64,000 bases of DNA. It comes from Neoconidiobolus thromboides FSU 785 (Eukaryota; Entomophthoromycota; Entomophthoromycetes; Entomophthorales; Neoconidiobolaceae). The translations under genes were made by a program, and so were the position numbers. Location: positions 23,599 through 87,598 of the forward strand of contig MU626343.1 of the NCBI GenBank assembly GCA_025603075.1, read 5' to 3'. Every line of letters begins with the position of its first letter. Within the stretch, counting starts at the first letter, position 1. The notes beneath the pieces are model-generated. The model saw nothing but the letters and a program-made list of their open reading frames with translations, did no database searches and was not told the origin of the DNA. Below, piece by piece: positions 34,956 to 47,459 of this stretch.

Positions 34956-36219
34956 CTAATTTTCTTCTGGCTTCCAAACATTTGGTAAATTATTTAAACC
35001 TCTATCATCATCTCCTAATCTAGAAACAGTATCATCCCACTCCAAATTACCCATCAAATATGTCAATGTATGTAATCTAGTTTCCGATATCTTTAAAATT
35101 TCATCAGTAGCTTCTTCATTTAATTTACCAAATGATGTTAATATCCCCTCTTTGTCAATAATACCAAAATCGTTATCAATTTTTTCCACTAATAATCCTT
35201 TTTCAAATGCCAAGTTCGTAGTTTGTTCAATTGCTTTTGGTAAATCATTGATCATTTTTCTTAAACCAACTGGTAATTGAGAAAAATCAGTTATTTCTAA
35301 GCTATCGTCTTCAGTTACTTCTTCATTAAAAATTTCTGATTTTAATTTTTTTAAATTTAGTAACATTTGGGATTGACTACGCCAATGCCATAATTCCATT
35401 TTAGCTAACGAGTCAGTGATCGTATCATCTTCTTGTGGGTTAAATTTGATTTGATTTAAGAAATTAAGGATTGATTCAGGTTGATTTGGTTGTATCATTG
35501 TATTTTGAAATAAATTACCTTTGGAAAAGTTGGAATTGATTTCAGGTAATTTATCAATAATACCTAATGTCCATTGTAACATACCTTTGAAATAAATCCA
35601 TTAAAGATTCTTCTTCATATATAAAAACATAATACAAAAATAAATACTTACCAAAATCTTCCCATGACCAACTATTTTCATTTAATTCCATATCACTCCA
35701 TGTACCTAATGGTTTAATTAAATATTGAAACTCCTAAATTTAAATTTAAATTTATAAATTTTTTCAATTATTTCCATTTTAAAACTTACCTTATTACTAA
35801 ACTTCTCCTTTAACTCACAAGCACTTATTGCATTTTGAATACCTCTATCAGCAGACTCTATTCTATCACCTAAATTAATAAATTTACTATTAATATCTCT
35901 CAGTTCAAATTAAAAATATTAATTCTAACTTACCTGAAGCTCCATTTTTAATCGCTGCTTCAATACCCCATCTTGCCAAAAATAATTGTAAACAAACGGT
36001 TCGATATTTAATATCTGTTAAACTTCTACCTTGTCCAGAATTAAATATATAACTTTGATCAAATCCTGAAGTTAAGTTTGAATTGAATTTACTATCGGAA
36101 GCATAGTGACGATTAATAATGGAAAGTCGAGTAAAGTGAGGTACTAAGGTTTTGTTTATTAAAGTTGATTTACTTAAAAATGGTTGTCGAAATTGTAATA
36201 TTTTCTTCAATACTTGCAT
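34956..36219 (-). CDS. DUF4272-like protein with probable mitochondrial presequence
   Basis: Four exons (35934-36219, 35790-35869, 35652-35733, 34956-35584; introns 64, 56 and 67 nt); 358 aa. The N-terminus (about 40 residues, Arg/Lys/Ser/Thr-rich, nearly no acidic residues) looks like a mitochondrial targeting sequence. Further on, YRTVCLQLFLARWGIEAA, LIKPLGTWSDMELNENSWSW, MLQWTLGIIDKLPE and ELWHWRSQSQM resemble the layout of DUF4272, a family mostly known from bacteria and of unknown function. The family assignment is from memory of its general pattern (a ...W..E....L.W.LG.ID.LP core) and should be treated as tentative. Gene structure is well supported by frame closure. Confidence 0.75.
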
Positions 36220-36353
36220 ACTTAATATTGGACTTTTTTAAGGTTTAAAGAGTGCAAAAGTAAAATTATTGGAAAATGAAATTTTTTGATTTTGTAATTA
36301 GTCAAAAATAAACATTAAATTTAAAGCTCAAGGAATTGAAATCGATTTTTTTT

Positions 36354-36460
36354 ATATGGGGATGTATTTTTACGTTTAAGAATTTTATTAACAAATTTTC
36401 CATTCAAATAGTGCTTAAAAGATGAAAAAAGTGATGAGGCTAAAAAAAATACACCTATAT
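36354..36460 (+). mobile_element. MITE copy 22
   Basis: ATATGGGGATG to ACACCTATAT, 135 bp upstream of the DUF4272-like start codon; core AAATAGTGCTTAAAAGATG. Confidence 0.88.
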
Positions 36461-37093
36461 ATTGTTTGTTGATAAGTAATGTTGACAATAAAAATGAAAG
36501 TAAATCATGTGTAGTTAATTAGAATATTTTATGTGGATAAATTTAAAGATCAAAACTCAAATTCAACATTAGTAGTTCGGTTTTCCTTTTTTGCTCATTT
36601 TTGTGCGACATAAACTCCAAAAACGATTATTAGCCAAAGATATAAATAAAAAACACTCTTAATTGATTTAGTTGAGAATTAATCGAAAATACTAGCTTTT
36701 TTTTAGTATTCTACATTTACTTTACAGTTTCTATTAATACCAATATTTTAGTTAAAACTGAGCTGTATTCTTCAATTAAAAGGCTTCGATTTTTTAACTA
36801 AATACTTGATTATCCCTATTTTTATTGATTCATTAAGTGATATAATAAATAACTACTTATCAATGTAGTAATCATCCAGTTTGATAAATCATGAAAATAA
36901 ACCATAGATTCAACTTGCACAAATTAGTGCACAAAAGCTATATTATTTAAAATAATACACTATATACATTAAACAAAAGACATTAAATTTAAATTTAATA
37001 GATACATATTTAGAGTATCGTCTTTTTTATATAAAATACATAACTAAATAAATTGGGAGTTCCGAGGACTGTTTTTTACAGACCATGTTTAAC
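36461..37093. other. Intergenic, AT-rich
   Basis: No feature recognised. Confidence 0.45.
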
Positions 37094-37202
37094 ATCTGGG
37101 GATGTTTTTTTTTTTCGATTTATTACTTTTCTATTTTTTAAGCGTTATTTGAATGGAAAAATTGTTAGTAAAATTCTCAAACATAAAAATACATCCCCAT
37201 CT
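37094..37202 (-). mobile_element. MITE copy 23
   Basis: ATCTGGGGATG to CATCCCCATCT; both outer ATAT have become ATCT. Confidence 0.88.
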
Positions 37203-38017
37203 CTTTTGCTCAAAAAATCATTAAACCACTCCAAATATCATATTATAATCATTTATAAAATGAAATGAAATGAAAATATCTCTATTAATAAGAATAAACA
37301 AATTAATAAGCAATAAATATTAATATAAATGTTCCTTGTTAATGAAGCAACAGTCCATGTTAAATACAGTCATTAATATAGGGTACAAGGTATGTCAAAG
37401 ACTATTAAGTTATATAGGATGAAAATTGATGGCATAATATAAGTTATCACTTTTTATAGAATGAATTGTAAATTTTACGCTAACTTTAAAATAATAAGTT
37501 TAAAATAATAAGACTAATAAGAATTCATTAAAAGTATAATATATGACTATATATGCTTACTTTAATCTATTTATACTAATTTAGATAAAAAATAAAAAAT
37601 TATAATATGACATAAATTTGAGATTTCTAATATTGTTAAATAGGTAAAAAGAACCTAAAAATCATTATGATAATATTGTATACCAAATAAAATAAAATTA
37701 ATTTATTATAAACTTTATATTAATATTGATTATATTCTAAAGGGTTGGCATTGATAGCTACCTAGTTGTTTTGAGGAACTAATTGAGAAACTAATATACT
37801 TTATGAAAGTAATTACCTTTATTTAAATCTTAAAATCAATTACAATTAAGAGAACGGAGAACTACCAATCGTGATTCTTGATAGTATATTAAGGACTGTT
37901 GAATAAATTAAATAATTAAAAGTCTGTCGATTTGTTTTTGTCAGAATATGGGATATACTAGTTGTGAAATTGTTCCTGTAATAAACCATTTCAATTTTTT
38001 AAACACAATTTTCCTAT
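37203..38017. other. Intergenic, AT-rich
   Basis: No feature recognised. Confidence 0.45.
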
Positions 38018-38397
38018 TTGAATAATAATAATAATAATAAAACAATGTTTTTACAAGACTATGTTGATGATAAATTAGTAGGTTCAAGTCGCCTTGTAGG
38101 CGCTACTATTATTAATAGTCAAAATGATGACGTTTTGGGAATTTCTAAAGGTTTATATCTTGAACCAGAAAAAAAATTGATCATTATTAAAGGGCTTGAT
38201 AACCTAAATACTTTTTTCCTGGTGATATTATAATTAATAAAAAGAAGTATATGTATGATAAGACAGATGGTGCTATTATTTATAAAACAAATCAGATTAT
38301 TATTGATATTTATAATGGAAAATCTCAACTTGGTGATGCTGTATCCACTATTTCTTAACTTTTGGATTACTTAATGGAAAATAGATATTAACTAATC
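38018..38397 (+). pseudogene. Profilin pseudogene 4, nearly full length
   Basis: From ATG 38045 the sequence reads FLQDYVDDKLVGSSRLVGA, then DDVLGISKGLYLEPEKK and IIKGLDN; after a one-base frame change near 38215 (a T run, TTTTTTCC) it continues PGDIIINKKKYMYDKTDG, IYKTNQIIIDIYNGKSQLGDA, LLDYLMENRY and stop. This is the complete profilin order (YVD...LVG...SKGF...KYMY...LADYL). A TAA stands where a residue belongs just before LLDYL. Frameshift plus stop indicate a pseudogene, though a sequencing error in the T run could account for the first. No intron is apparent, unlike neighbouring genes, so a retrocopy is possible. Confidence 0.8.
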
Positions 38398-38576
38398 TTA
38401 TCTTTAGCTATCTTTGGTTATCCCTTTTTTATTTTTAATAATAAAAGTTTGATGCAACTTAATGATCCTCTTGATTGATTGATTTTAACTAACTATAACT
38501 TAGTTAAAATACAAGAAAATTTGCATGCTCTAATAAAGTTGTTCAATAATATCAAATTAACTTATTAAAATTTTAA

Positions 38577-38682
38577 TATTTGGGGGTATTTTTTTTAGTT
38601 TTATCACTTTCTCTGTCTTTTAAGCACTGTTTGAATAGAAATATTGTTAGTAAAATTCTTAAACACAAAAATACATTCCCAT
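38577..38682 (-). mobile_element. MITE copy 24
   Basis: TTTGGGGGTATT start, TTAAGCACTGTTTG centre, CATTCCCAT end. Confidence 0.8.
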
Positions 38683-39542
38683 GTTTTAAAGCTATAATTG
38701 ATTTTTAAAACAAAATTAATTAAATCAATTTCAAATAACTCAATAATAAAAAAGAATCACTTTGAATATGTAAGTCATAAAGGTATTGAATCTTTTAAGT
38801 CTAGTAATACAGTAATTGGTAAGTTATTAAAAGATAAGTCAAATGCTTAAATAAGGTCAATAGGAAGCTACAAAACCTTCTTAAACAACTTTAAGGGAAA
38901 AGGTGCTATTTGGATTAAATTAAATCAACAAGTAATAAGATAAGATAAGATAAGATAAATTCAATAAATTTCAATAAAAAGAAATCTAAACAAAGATACA
39001 TAATCATTTATATAGTTTTCATTAATTTAAAATGCATTAATTAATACTGTTTTATATTCATATCTAATATCTATGTCATTAAACTTAGTAATAACTATAA
39101 TATTGATCTTGTTAACATCAGTTTTTAAAATGCATTCAACTTTTATTGAACCTTGAATAATATTAACTTTTTTAAAATTGATTCTAAAATTTGACTGGAT
39201 TTACATAATAAATTAATTAAACTTTTGTAAATTAAAATATAAAACAAAATAGTTGACTTTAACACAATTGTTTTATTGAAGTAATTTAATTACTATAATA
39301 TGATTTATCAATTATGTTTATTATAAATGAGTTATAATATGAATTCATATCCTTATCATCCTATTATATTATTGATTCATATTCTTATCAATTAAAAGTT
39401 AAAAATATTAAAGTAAAAAATAAAGAATAGATTAAAAAACAACATAAAAATCAATTTATCCAAAAAACATTTACTTTCAACGTCAAATTAAATTAAAAGT
39501 CACAAAAATACTTATTATATTAACTCTTATTATATTTTTAAT
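38683..39542. other. Intergenic, AT-rich, with a short open stretch
   Basis: 38770-38930 reads partly open (IESFKSSNTVIGKLL...) but has stops and no known match. An (AAGAT) microsatellite follows. Confidence 0.4.
38937..38957. repeat. (AAGAT)n microsatellite
   Basis: Four tandem AAGAT units. Confidence 0.75.
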
Positions 39543-42513
39543 CTATTTTTCATTTTCATTTTCATTAGTGCCTGCTTTTTCTATAATTAGTAAATCTTGT
39601 GCTTCCAATTGTCCATTAATTACTTCATTATTAAATTCCAATTCATTAAACTTTAAATTTTCATTATAATTCAATTCTTCATTTAAAGTGACTTCACTTT
39701 CATTAGGTTCTAAATCTAATTCAAATTGAATAACATCATTTTCAATAGTTCTAAATTCATTCTAAATAATTAATAATTAATAATTATAATTAATAATAAA
39801 GATCTTACCTTCTCTTCTTTACTTATTAATTCTTGGAAGATTTTATCTGATAATAAATTAATGTCATCACTAGCAAAAGAACGCATCAATCCTCCTCCAC
39901 CAATAATTTCATTTTTATATCCATTATGATTATTTAACCAAGCTAAATCATCTTCATCTGATTCACTTTCTCTTTCGTCATAGTATTGTTTCTATTAAAA
40001 TTAATAATAGTAAATATTTGAAATATATTAAATTAAAATAAATTACGATTCAAATTAAATTGAATTAAAATTAAACTTACATTTAAATCTTCATCATCAA
40101 AACTAGATCTATCAATATCAATATATTCTGATGAATAATCTAAATTAGTATGTTGATTGATAATATAATCATCATCATCTTCATCATTTTCATCATCATC
40201 ATCATCATCATTATGATTAATATTATTACTTAAATCTAAAACATTTTCATTTTCATTTTCATTTTCATTTTCATTTTCATTCTCTTCATCATTCTCTTCA
40301 TCATAATCATAATCATAATCATTCATTGTATAATGATAATTATTTTGATTAATTAATTGAATTAATTTATTATTATTAAACATAGAATTATTATTATTAT
40401 TATTATTATTTAATTTAATTTCAATTGGAGATAAGATTGTATTATAATACTTATCCCATCCCTGATTTAAAATTAATTGTTTAATATTTTTAATTTCATC
40501 AAAATTCAATTGTTGATTATTAATTAAAAATTGTTGAATTGTATTACCTAATTGAAGAATATAACCCAAATTACCAACACTAGGAATACTCTTTTCTCTT
40601 CTTATATTATCCTCATGTAAATTAATAATTTTATTAATTAATTGACATTCTTTTAATAAGTATTCAATTAATTTAATGCCTTGAGATAGTTGAGGAGTTA
40701 ATAGATTATCTGGTGTTAATTCTAATAATTCCCAATTAAATATTAAATGAATTAATTCAACAAATATAGAATGATAAAAGTTATTCCATTTATATTCAAA
40801 AAATAAATCAGTTAACCAATCAATTATGTTTTCATTAATAAAATGATTTATAATTATTGTATTAAGTTCATAATGATAAGTTATTAGTTCTAATTGTAAT
40901 GGATTAAATGCCGATAATTTTTGTTGTTGTTGATTGTTAGTTTCATTATTACTATTATTATTATCTATTACTTCTTTATCTTCTTCTTTATTTTCTTCCA
41001 TTGTTTTTTCTTTTGATAATGAATTATTTAAGCTTAAACTTAATTTTTTTTTATGTGTCTTATTATTATTCATATTCGTCATAGATTGATCATCTGAATT
41101 GATAGATAAAGCTTCTAATAAACTATTCAATCCATTATTATCTATATTATTTTCATCAATGTCACTATCCTCTTTATCAAATATGGATTTGTTCTCATCT
41201 AATTCATTTTGATTATTTCCCTTAACTTGTCTATTACTTGGTAATAAAGAACTTGCTAAATTTTGATAATAAAATAAAGCTTTCATTAATTGAAGATAAA
41301 TTTCTCCAATTTGAAGTCTTATTTTTCCTAGGGGTATAAAAGTACCTGTTGTGTTTGTGATTTCTTTTGGCACAAACATCTCATGTTTAGTCAATTCTAT
41401 TAATTCCCTCATATTTGATCCTATTTTTAATACTAAATTTCGATGACATTGCGATAAGTTACCTCCAAAGTTACTTGGATTCCATAATAATAATTCTCTT
41501 AAGATACATAAAGTACAATGAATCGAGGATTTTAATGAAATTCCATCTCTTAATTTAAGATAACTTAATAACTTATCTATATTAATTTCATCTAACATTT
41601 TTAATACTAAGTTAGTAGTAGGATGCATAGGTTGTAATTGAGATGGCATAGAATAAGTAATGATATCTAATAAAAATTGTTGTGTATTATTATGTACCTA
41701 AATTATTATTATTATGAACCTAAATTATTATTATTATTATTATTACCTGTTCATTTCCTTCTGGTTTTAAATTATCTGTTAGAATCTCGGCAAATGCTTC
41801 TGCATCAAAACTTTTATTCCCTTCCTTTTCATCTTCACATGGTGGTTCAATAGAACACCAAATTCTCAAAGCTAACTCTGCCATTGCTGGTTCTTCAAAA
41901 TTATTGCATAATAATGGAAAAATAGTATTCCATTTTAATTGAAAAAAACTTGGTAAAGAAGGATAATTACTAGTAATAAAATGTGTTGTTACTTTACCAA
42001 TCCTTCCGCTTAGAGATGAATCTAATTTTAAATCTTCTACCCTTGTTAATGGTTCAATAAATAATAATTCCATTAATTCAAAGGAACTCAAAATCGATTG
42101 GGAAATCGACCAGGCATCGAGAAGAAGAATCTCATGACATAATTCTGTTGCTAATTCTTGTGTTAATGTAGGGTTTAATTTAGTAAATGTGGTTTTATTG
42201 AGTTCCTCTTCATTAGCTTCGTAAATTATATCTTTTGTTGGTAAGGTATATGAATGATTAATAATTGTTTTTAAATTTTCTTTGTTACATAAACTAGTAA
42301 TAAAAAGAATTAATAAATTTATAATTTATTTATTAATATTAATTCTATGAGATAAAGTAAAGTAAAGTAAACTTACAAAGCCTGTAATTTATTATTAACT
42401 TTAACTTCTTGTAAAAAAGTAGGTTGTAATAATAATAATTCAATACCACAATTAGGTTGATTTAATAACAAATCAATATCCGATGTTAAATATTGATTTT
42501 GTTCCCAAAACAT
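39543..42513 (-). CDS. SAPS-family protein (Sit4/PP6 phosphatase regulatory subunit)
   Basis: Five exons (42377-42513, 41747-42293, 40081-41697, 39809-39991, 39543-39761; introns 83, 49, 89, 47 nt); 900 aa. The N-terminus MFWEQNQYLTSDIDLLL...LLLLQPTFLQEVKVNNKLQAF is the characteristic SAPS opening (MFWxF...LL....LQE.K..N..L). The conserved core includes IIDWLTDLFFEYKWNNFYH and SVGNLGYILQLGNTIQQFL, then WDKYYNTILSPIE. Family members (yeast Sap155/185/190, human PP6R1-3) bind Sit4/PP6 phosphatase and direct it in cell-cycle and nutrient signalling. Low-complexity Asn, Asp and Glu-Asn runs fill the C-terminal third (for example 40140-40320), as is common in this AT-rich genome. Confidence 0.88.
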
Positions 42514-44041
42514 GTTAGAATCAACTAGATTTTATTGAAAACGAATTAAACTCAAAGTTTTTAACTACTTAATTTTAAGAAAGTGATAACAGTAATGATA
42601 ATTACCTTTATATATATATAAATTAAACTATAATAGTTAATTAACTTTTAAAATATAACAAAAAATTAAAAGATATGCAAAAAAGAATCCACTTTTGTTG
42701 TAGAATTTTTTATCAACAACTTTTCATTCTGATCTTAAAAACGAGAATTTGGCAGGAAATTCACTATATTTAGTAATTTTTAGAATTTTTAGTACTTTTT
42801 AAAAATTTCGAATAAAAATAACTACCAATAAAAAGTATACTAGTTATTGCATTTTATTTGTTATAATAATAAACTTTAATTTTTAAATTAGATTTGATAA
42901 GTAACTTATTAATAGCTTCCTATTATTCATAATTAAGCTCTTTTTTTAAAAATCCTTTCTTTTCTTTTTGAAAAAAATTTATTACTACAAATAGAATGAT
43001 CAATCTTGGCTTTCAACTCATTTAGCTAATTAGAAGGAAAACGTATTAGAGAATGAAAAGAAAGAAATCTTATTTTTAAAAAATTGAAACAGAAGTTAAT
43101 TGGATGCAAGTAATAATGTTCAATTGAAGACTATATTTTTAATAGCCAATTAAATCATATAAAAATTAGTCAAATTCAAAGCTGAGTCCAATTTAAGCAA
43201 CTATTTATATCTAAAAAAAATTATAAAATTAAAATAAAATATTCAAATTAGTAATAAAAATAATATTTTTTTTAAAATCTGTTGATTTCAATTAATTTCA
43301 TAAGTTTATGAAATTTGGTGTTATTTTTAAATTGCCTAATTTATAAAAAATTGTAAATTTTAGTTGAATATTGAAAGAAATATTTTGAAAGAAATATTAG
43401 ATAAACAAGTTATTAAGATAATATTTTATACAAAGTAATGTAATGTGCTCAATAGCCAGTATTACTTTACTACTTTTGTTATTTTTTTCAATATAAGAAA
43501 TGTTTCAACTTCGAGGATAAAGTTCCAATCAAGTTAAATTACTAATTCATCTTTTTAAAAAATTGGTAAGTTTACTAAATAAAATCATCTAGATTTTATT
43601 AGAAATTCCAATTAAACGTAATCAAGTTATTTTGTATATTAATTTTTATTTTAAAAAATAAAAGAACTATAATAAATACTTTAGAACTCAAAATATTATA
43701 ATGAAAGCAAAATAAAATTGTAAATTTTGTTTTTGTTTATCGAATTGAAATTAATAGTCCACTTTTAATTTTTAACTTATTATTTTCCCAATAATTTTTT
43801 AAAAACTGAAACTCAAATGTCTTAGGGAGTTTAATTTTTGATATAAAATAGAAATTTTAGAATAATAATTTCTTCTTTATTATTTATTATTAATAATTTA
43901 TTACTATCTATCAGGGAGATTAACAAAAGGAAATTTAGTTAATTCGTCAACAACTATAAAAAGTGAGTAAAAAGGAAGGGTTGGAAATTTAGTTGTTTAT
44001 AAATTGTGACTTTTAAATATTAATTTATTGACTCATTCAAT
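42514..44041. other. Long divergent intergenic region
   Basis: 1.5 kb between the divergent SAPS gene and Zn2Cys6 factor 2, presumably holding both promoters. AT-rich; no repeat copies and no frame recognised. Confidence 0.5.
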
Positions 44042-46176
44042 ATGAAATTACGTAAATCTTGTGAACGTTGTTTTAAAGGAAAAAAGAAATGTGATAACTT
44101 ACAACCTGTTTGCAAACGGTGTATGAAATTAAACGTTGATTGTGTATATCCATTCACCTATAATCAAAGTTTATGGCAATTAAGTTATAAAAAAGAACTA
44201 AAAGAATACGAAGGAAAAGAGTTGATTGGGATTGAAACAAGGCTTAATGAGTTAGAAGAGAAGTTTAAAAAGGTAATTAAAAAGCCAATGAAATTGGAGC
44301 AGATATTGAATGGACTAAAAAAGGATCCAGAAAGTTATTATGAGCATCTACAAAAGCTATTAGATTATCAAGTAAATTTAAAAAGGGATACCAAATTTTT
44401 AGGTAACGTTATCAAATTTTATTTCTAATTAAAAGAATTATTAAAACTAATATTTTATCTAGAACATAATGTCTTCTACCGACATCTAGTAACCCTTTAT
44501 TACAACTTTCAATATGGAATTACCTCCATGATATCTCGTAAATTAATTGAAGAACATTTTGAAAAACAAGCATCCGAATCTATTTTATTAAATGCTATTT
44601 ATGCAACTACATTACCATTAGCTAATTTTATATCTAATCGACCACCCCCTAGATTAGATTTAAATCCATTTTATAAAAGAGTTAAAATCGCCTTACATGA
44701 ATTCGATTTATCTCCTACTTTAGCTAATGTTCATACTCATTTATTAAATTGTATTTTGGAAATGGGAATGGGGAATTTTGAATGGGCTATGATGTCGATT
44801 AGTAAGTAGATTCTTTAAATTGTTTATATAAAAAACTTACTAATTGTACTTTTTTTAATCTTTTAGGTAATGCTATTAGGTAAGTTAAGAATTTATTTAA
44901 ACTATAAATTGTTTTAATTATTATAATGAGATAGAAATTAAGAATTAAACTTTAACTTTAATTTAATCTTTATATTAATAGATTAGCACAAACGTTAACT
45001 TATCATTCCTTAAAAGAAAAGAGAGAATATCGACGAAGTCAAAATCCTATGGAAATTGAAGAACCCTCCGATGGGGAAACAGCATGGAGTTTATGTATTG
45101 TAGTTGATCGATTATTATGTTGTAATATGAGAATGAATCCCAATATTGATTTTAATACTTATTTACCTTGTCCATCTTTAAAAGGCTATAGATTATTAGA
45201 TCCAGATATGTTTTTAAATAATGTAAATTTTTTATTTTTTTATTTTATTCTGAATTAATTAATTGATCAATTTCAGTATTCATCCCATTCAGGTATAACT
45301 CATGGAAAAGTAGAAAGCTATTTAATATTAACAGAGATATTGTATGAGTTAACTCAATTAGAAAAAAATTTAAACCCGAATTTAGAAGCTTCAAAGATAT
45401 TGAAAAATTTAATAGAAGGTCAAACTTTAATTGATAAATTAGAGAAATTTGGACAATCTTATTGGATCATTAAAGACATCTATCGACGTCCTAATTTAAC
45501 AAATATTGACGATTATTTTATTACAAGAATTGATATTACTTTATTATTTCATTGTATAACATTACAAGTATCAAGACATTTGTCAATAATTTATGATCAA
45601 TTAGCTAAAAGTATTAAACTAAATTTATCTATTAAAGAAATTCATTATGATTCTTCACCTATCTTTCAATCTAAAGTAATGAGTTATAGCAATAACAATA
45701 ATAATAGTAATAGCAATAATCAATTACCTAAATTTGATTATGAAGATGTATTAAAATTTGATTTAAATTCCAAGCAATGTTTTAAGGGTTCAATAGCCTC
45801 GGCTGAATGGATCTTACATTTTGTAAAAACAGTAGAACTTACATGTAGTCCAAGTTATAAACCGACTTCCAAACGTAAAGACAAACATCAGTTAAACATT
45901 AATCATAATCTTTATAAAGGCGTTTATTACATATCTCTTTGTTTTGCTATGGGTTTAAATCATGCAAGGACGGTGTTTTTAACTACAAATTCTTCCGAAT
46001 ATAAAGAAAAGATTGAGTATTGTCAATCAAGGTTAACTACCTTAGCTAAAATTTGGCCAATGGTCGAATATTTCATGAAAAATGAAACTCAATGTGTTCA
46101 AGATACCTCGTCTTTTGAAGATTCAATGTCCACTTCCACAAGTTCCAAATCACCTATTTCATCCGATTGTTCTTAG
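44042..46176 (+). CDS. Zn2Cys6 fungal transcription factor 2, with a 13-nt micro-exon
   Basis: Five exons (44042-44402, 44463-44801, 44867-44879, 44982-45222, 45277-46176; introns 60, 64, 102 and 54 nt); 617 aa. The zinc cluster is at the extreme N-terminus: Cys7, 10, 17, 24, 27, 34 (CX2CX6CX6CX2CX6C) with the basic FKGKKKC. A coiled-coil-like segment (KELKEYEGKEL...LNELEEKFKKV) follows, suited to dimerisation, then a fungal transcription-factor middle region (ISNRPPPRLDLNPFYKRVK, LLNCILEMGMGNFEWAMMSIS). The micro-exon GTAATGCTATTAG supplies SNAI and part of R, and joining without it would lose phase. A Ser-rich tail ends the protein. Regulated genes unknown. Confidence 0.9.
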
Positions 46177-46487
46177 GTTGGATTTTTTGGAAATTAAGTT
46201 TTTATTTATTCAATTGTTTTTTATCTAATACTCAAAGTGCAATAAATGATTTTACTCTAGGTTCAAGTGATAAGATTTTTTTTTGTTAGTTATTCTTGAT
46301 TTTATTGTCTCTAGTTAGAATAAAGTAAAAGCTTGTTTTTTTATTTAAAAAAATGAATTTTAATACTCAATAGAGCTTAAAAACTAGAAAAGTTAAAATT
46401 AAAACATCATAAATTTCAACTTTAGAAAATAACATTTATTTTGCCTAGTTACTCTTTTTAAAAGTTCAATATTAAAGTTAAATTCTA
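46177..46487. other. Intergenic, AT-rich
   Basis: 3' of the transcription factor. A worn MITE-like fragment is possible at 46365-46410 (ACTCAATAGAGCTTAAAAAC). Confidence 0.4.
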
Positions 46488-46594
46488 ATATTTGGGGCTG
46501 TTTTTTTTTAGTTTCATTATTTTTCCATTTTTTAAGCGCTATTTGAGTGGAAAGATTGTAGTAAAATTCTTAAACAAAAAAATACATCCCCATT
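46488..46594 (-). mobile_element. MITE copy 25
   Basis: ATATTTGGGGCTG start, consensus centre, CATCCCCATT end. Confidence 0.88.
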
Positions 46595-46811
46595 TGTTCC
46601 TTATTTTAACTAAAAACAAACACAACTACATGAAGATTTCAAAATAACTTATTATTATAAAAGCACAAAAATATAAAAACATTTGAATTTAAAATTTTAG
46701 ATAAAATTTTAATAGTTATTTGTAATAACCCAGAGTTTATAGTGTTTCATAATAAATAAATAAAAGAAATATTATTAAAGTTTACTTTTGATTATAAATT
46801 TAATTAAATAG

Positions 46812-47279
46812 AGTGAAATATCGCTTTGTCAACTCCATAATTGATTTTAGCATAAGAATCACTTAAGCTGCTGAGTTCTTGAGTTCAAAGGCAATCAATC
46901 CCACGCTTTTAGTTTGATTTGCTATGAGAATTTCTAGCTCCATCCCAAAGAACGTTATCTTCTCATTTTGATCTTTATACTTTTCAGAGTATAAAAGAAA
47001 TCTTAGAACATAGTAACTCGAGTTTTTTTAACTGAATTATTCCTTGATATCTCAAACATTTAATAAAGCCATTAAGTTTTCTTAATGGTATTTTACATAT
47101 ATTTTACATTAGTATTGTCTATTCTATTTGTCTTACATAGTCTGTAACATATTACTTGCTATTCTTCATAATCCAACCCTATTATAGTCACTTAAACTAA
47201 GACCTTTCGACTTATGGCTAGTTTAGCTAATCAAACAAGAATTGCTTTTGGCTCCGACCACTAAGTATCAGATTTCACA
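46812..47279 (-). mobile_element. Solo LTR copy C
   Basis: About 468 bp, most diverged full-length copy (first base changed, AGTGAAAT...ATTTCACA). No convincing target duplication remains. Confidence 0.7.
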
Positions 47280-47324
47280 TGAGTAATTTTGAAATTCGAG
47301 ATTTCTATTTATAAGTATAATAAA

Positions 47325-47426
47325 CTATGGAGATGTTTTGATTTCATTGCTTTTCTATTTTTTAAGCGCTATTTAAGTGGAGAGATTGTTAGCAAAGTTT
47401 TCAAACAAAGAAATATTTCCTCATAT
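47325..47426 (-). mobile_element. MITE copy 26
   Basis: CTATGGAGATG to TTCCTCATAT, centre AAGCGCTATTTAAGTGG. Confidence 0.82.
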
Positions 47427-47459
47427 ATTACTACTTAATATCTAATGAACTAAAAAAAC

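Noticed and set aside
34956-36219. COQ9 (ubiquinone biosynthesis) identity
   Set aside because: First considered because of the presequence and length, but the conserved blocks do not fit the COQ9 pattern.
21249-38360. A variant genetic code with TAA/TAG as Gln, suggested by the profilin stops
   Set aside because: Every intact gene here ends with ordinary TAA or TAG at the family-expected length, so decay is simpler.
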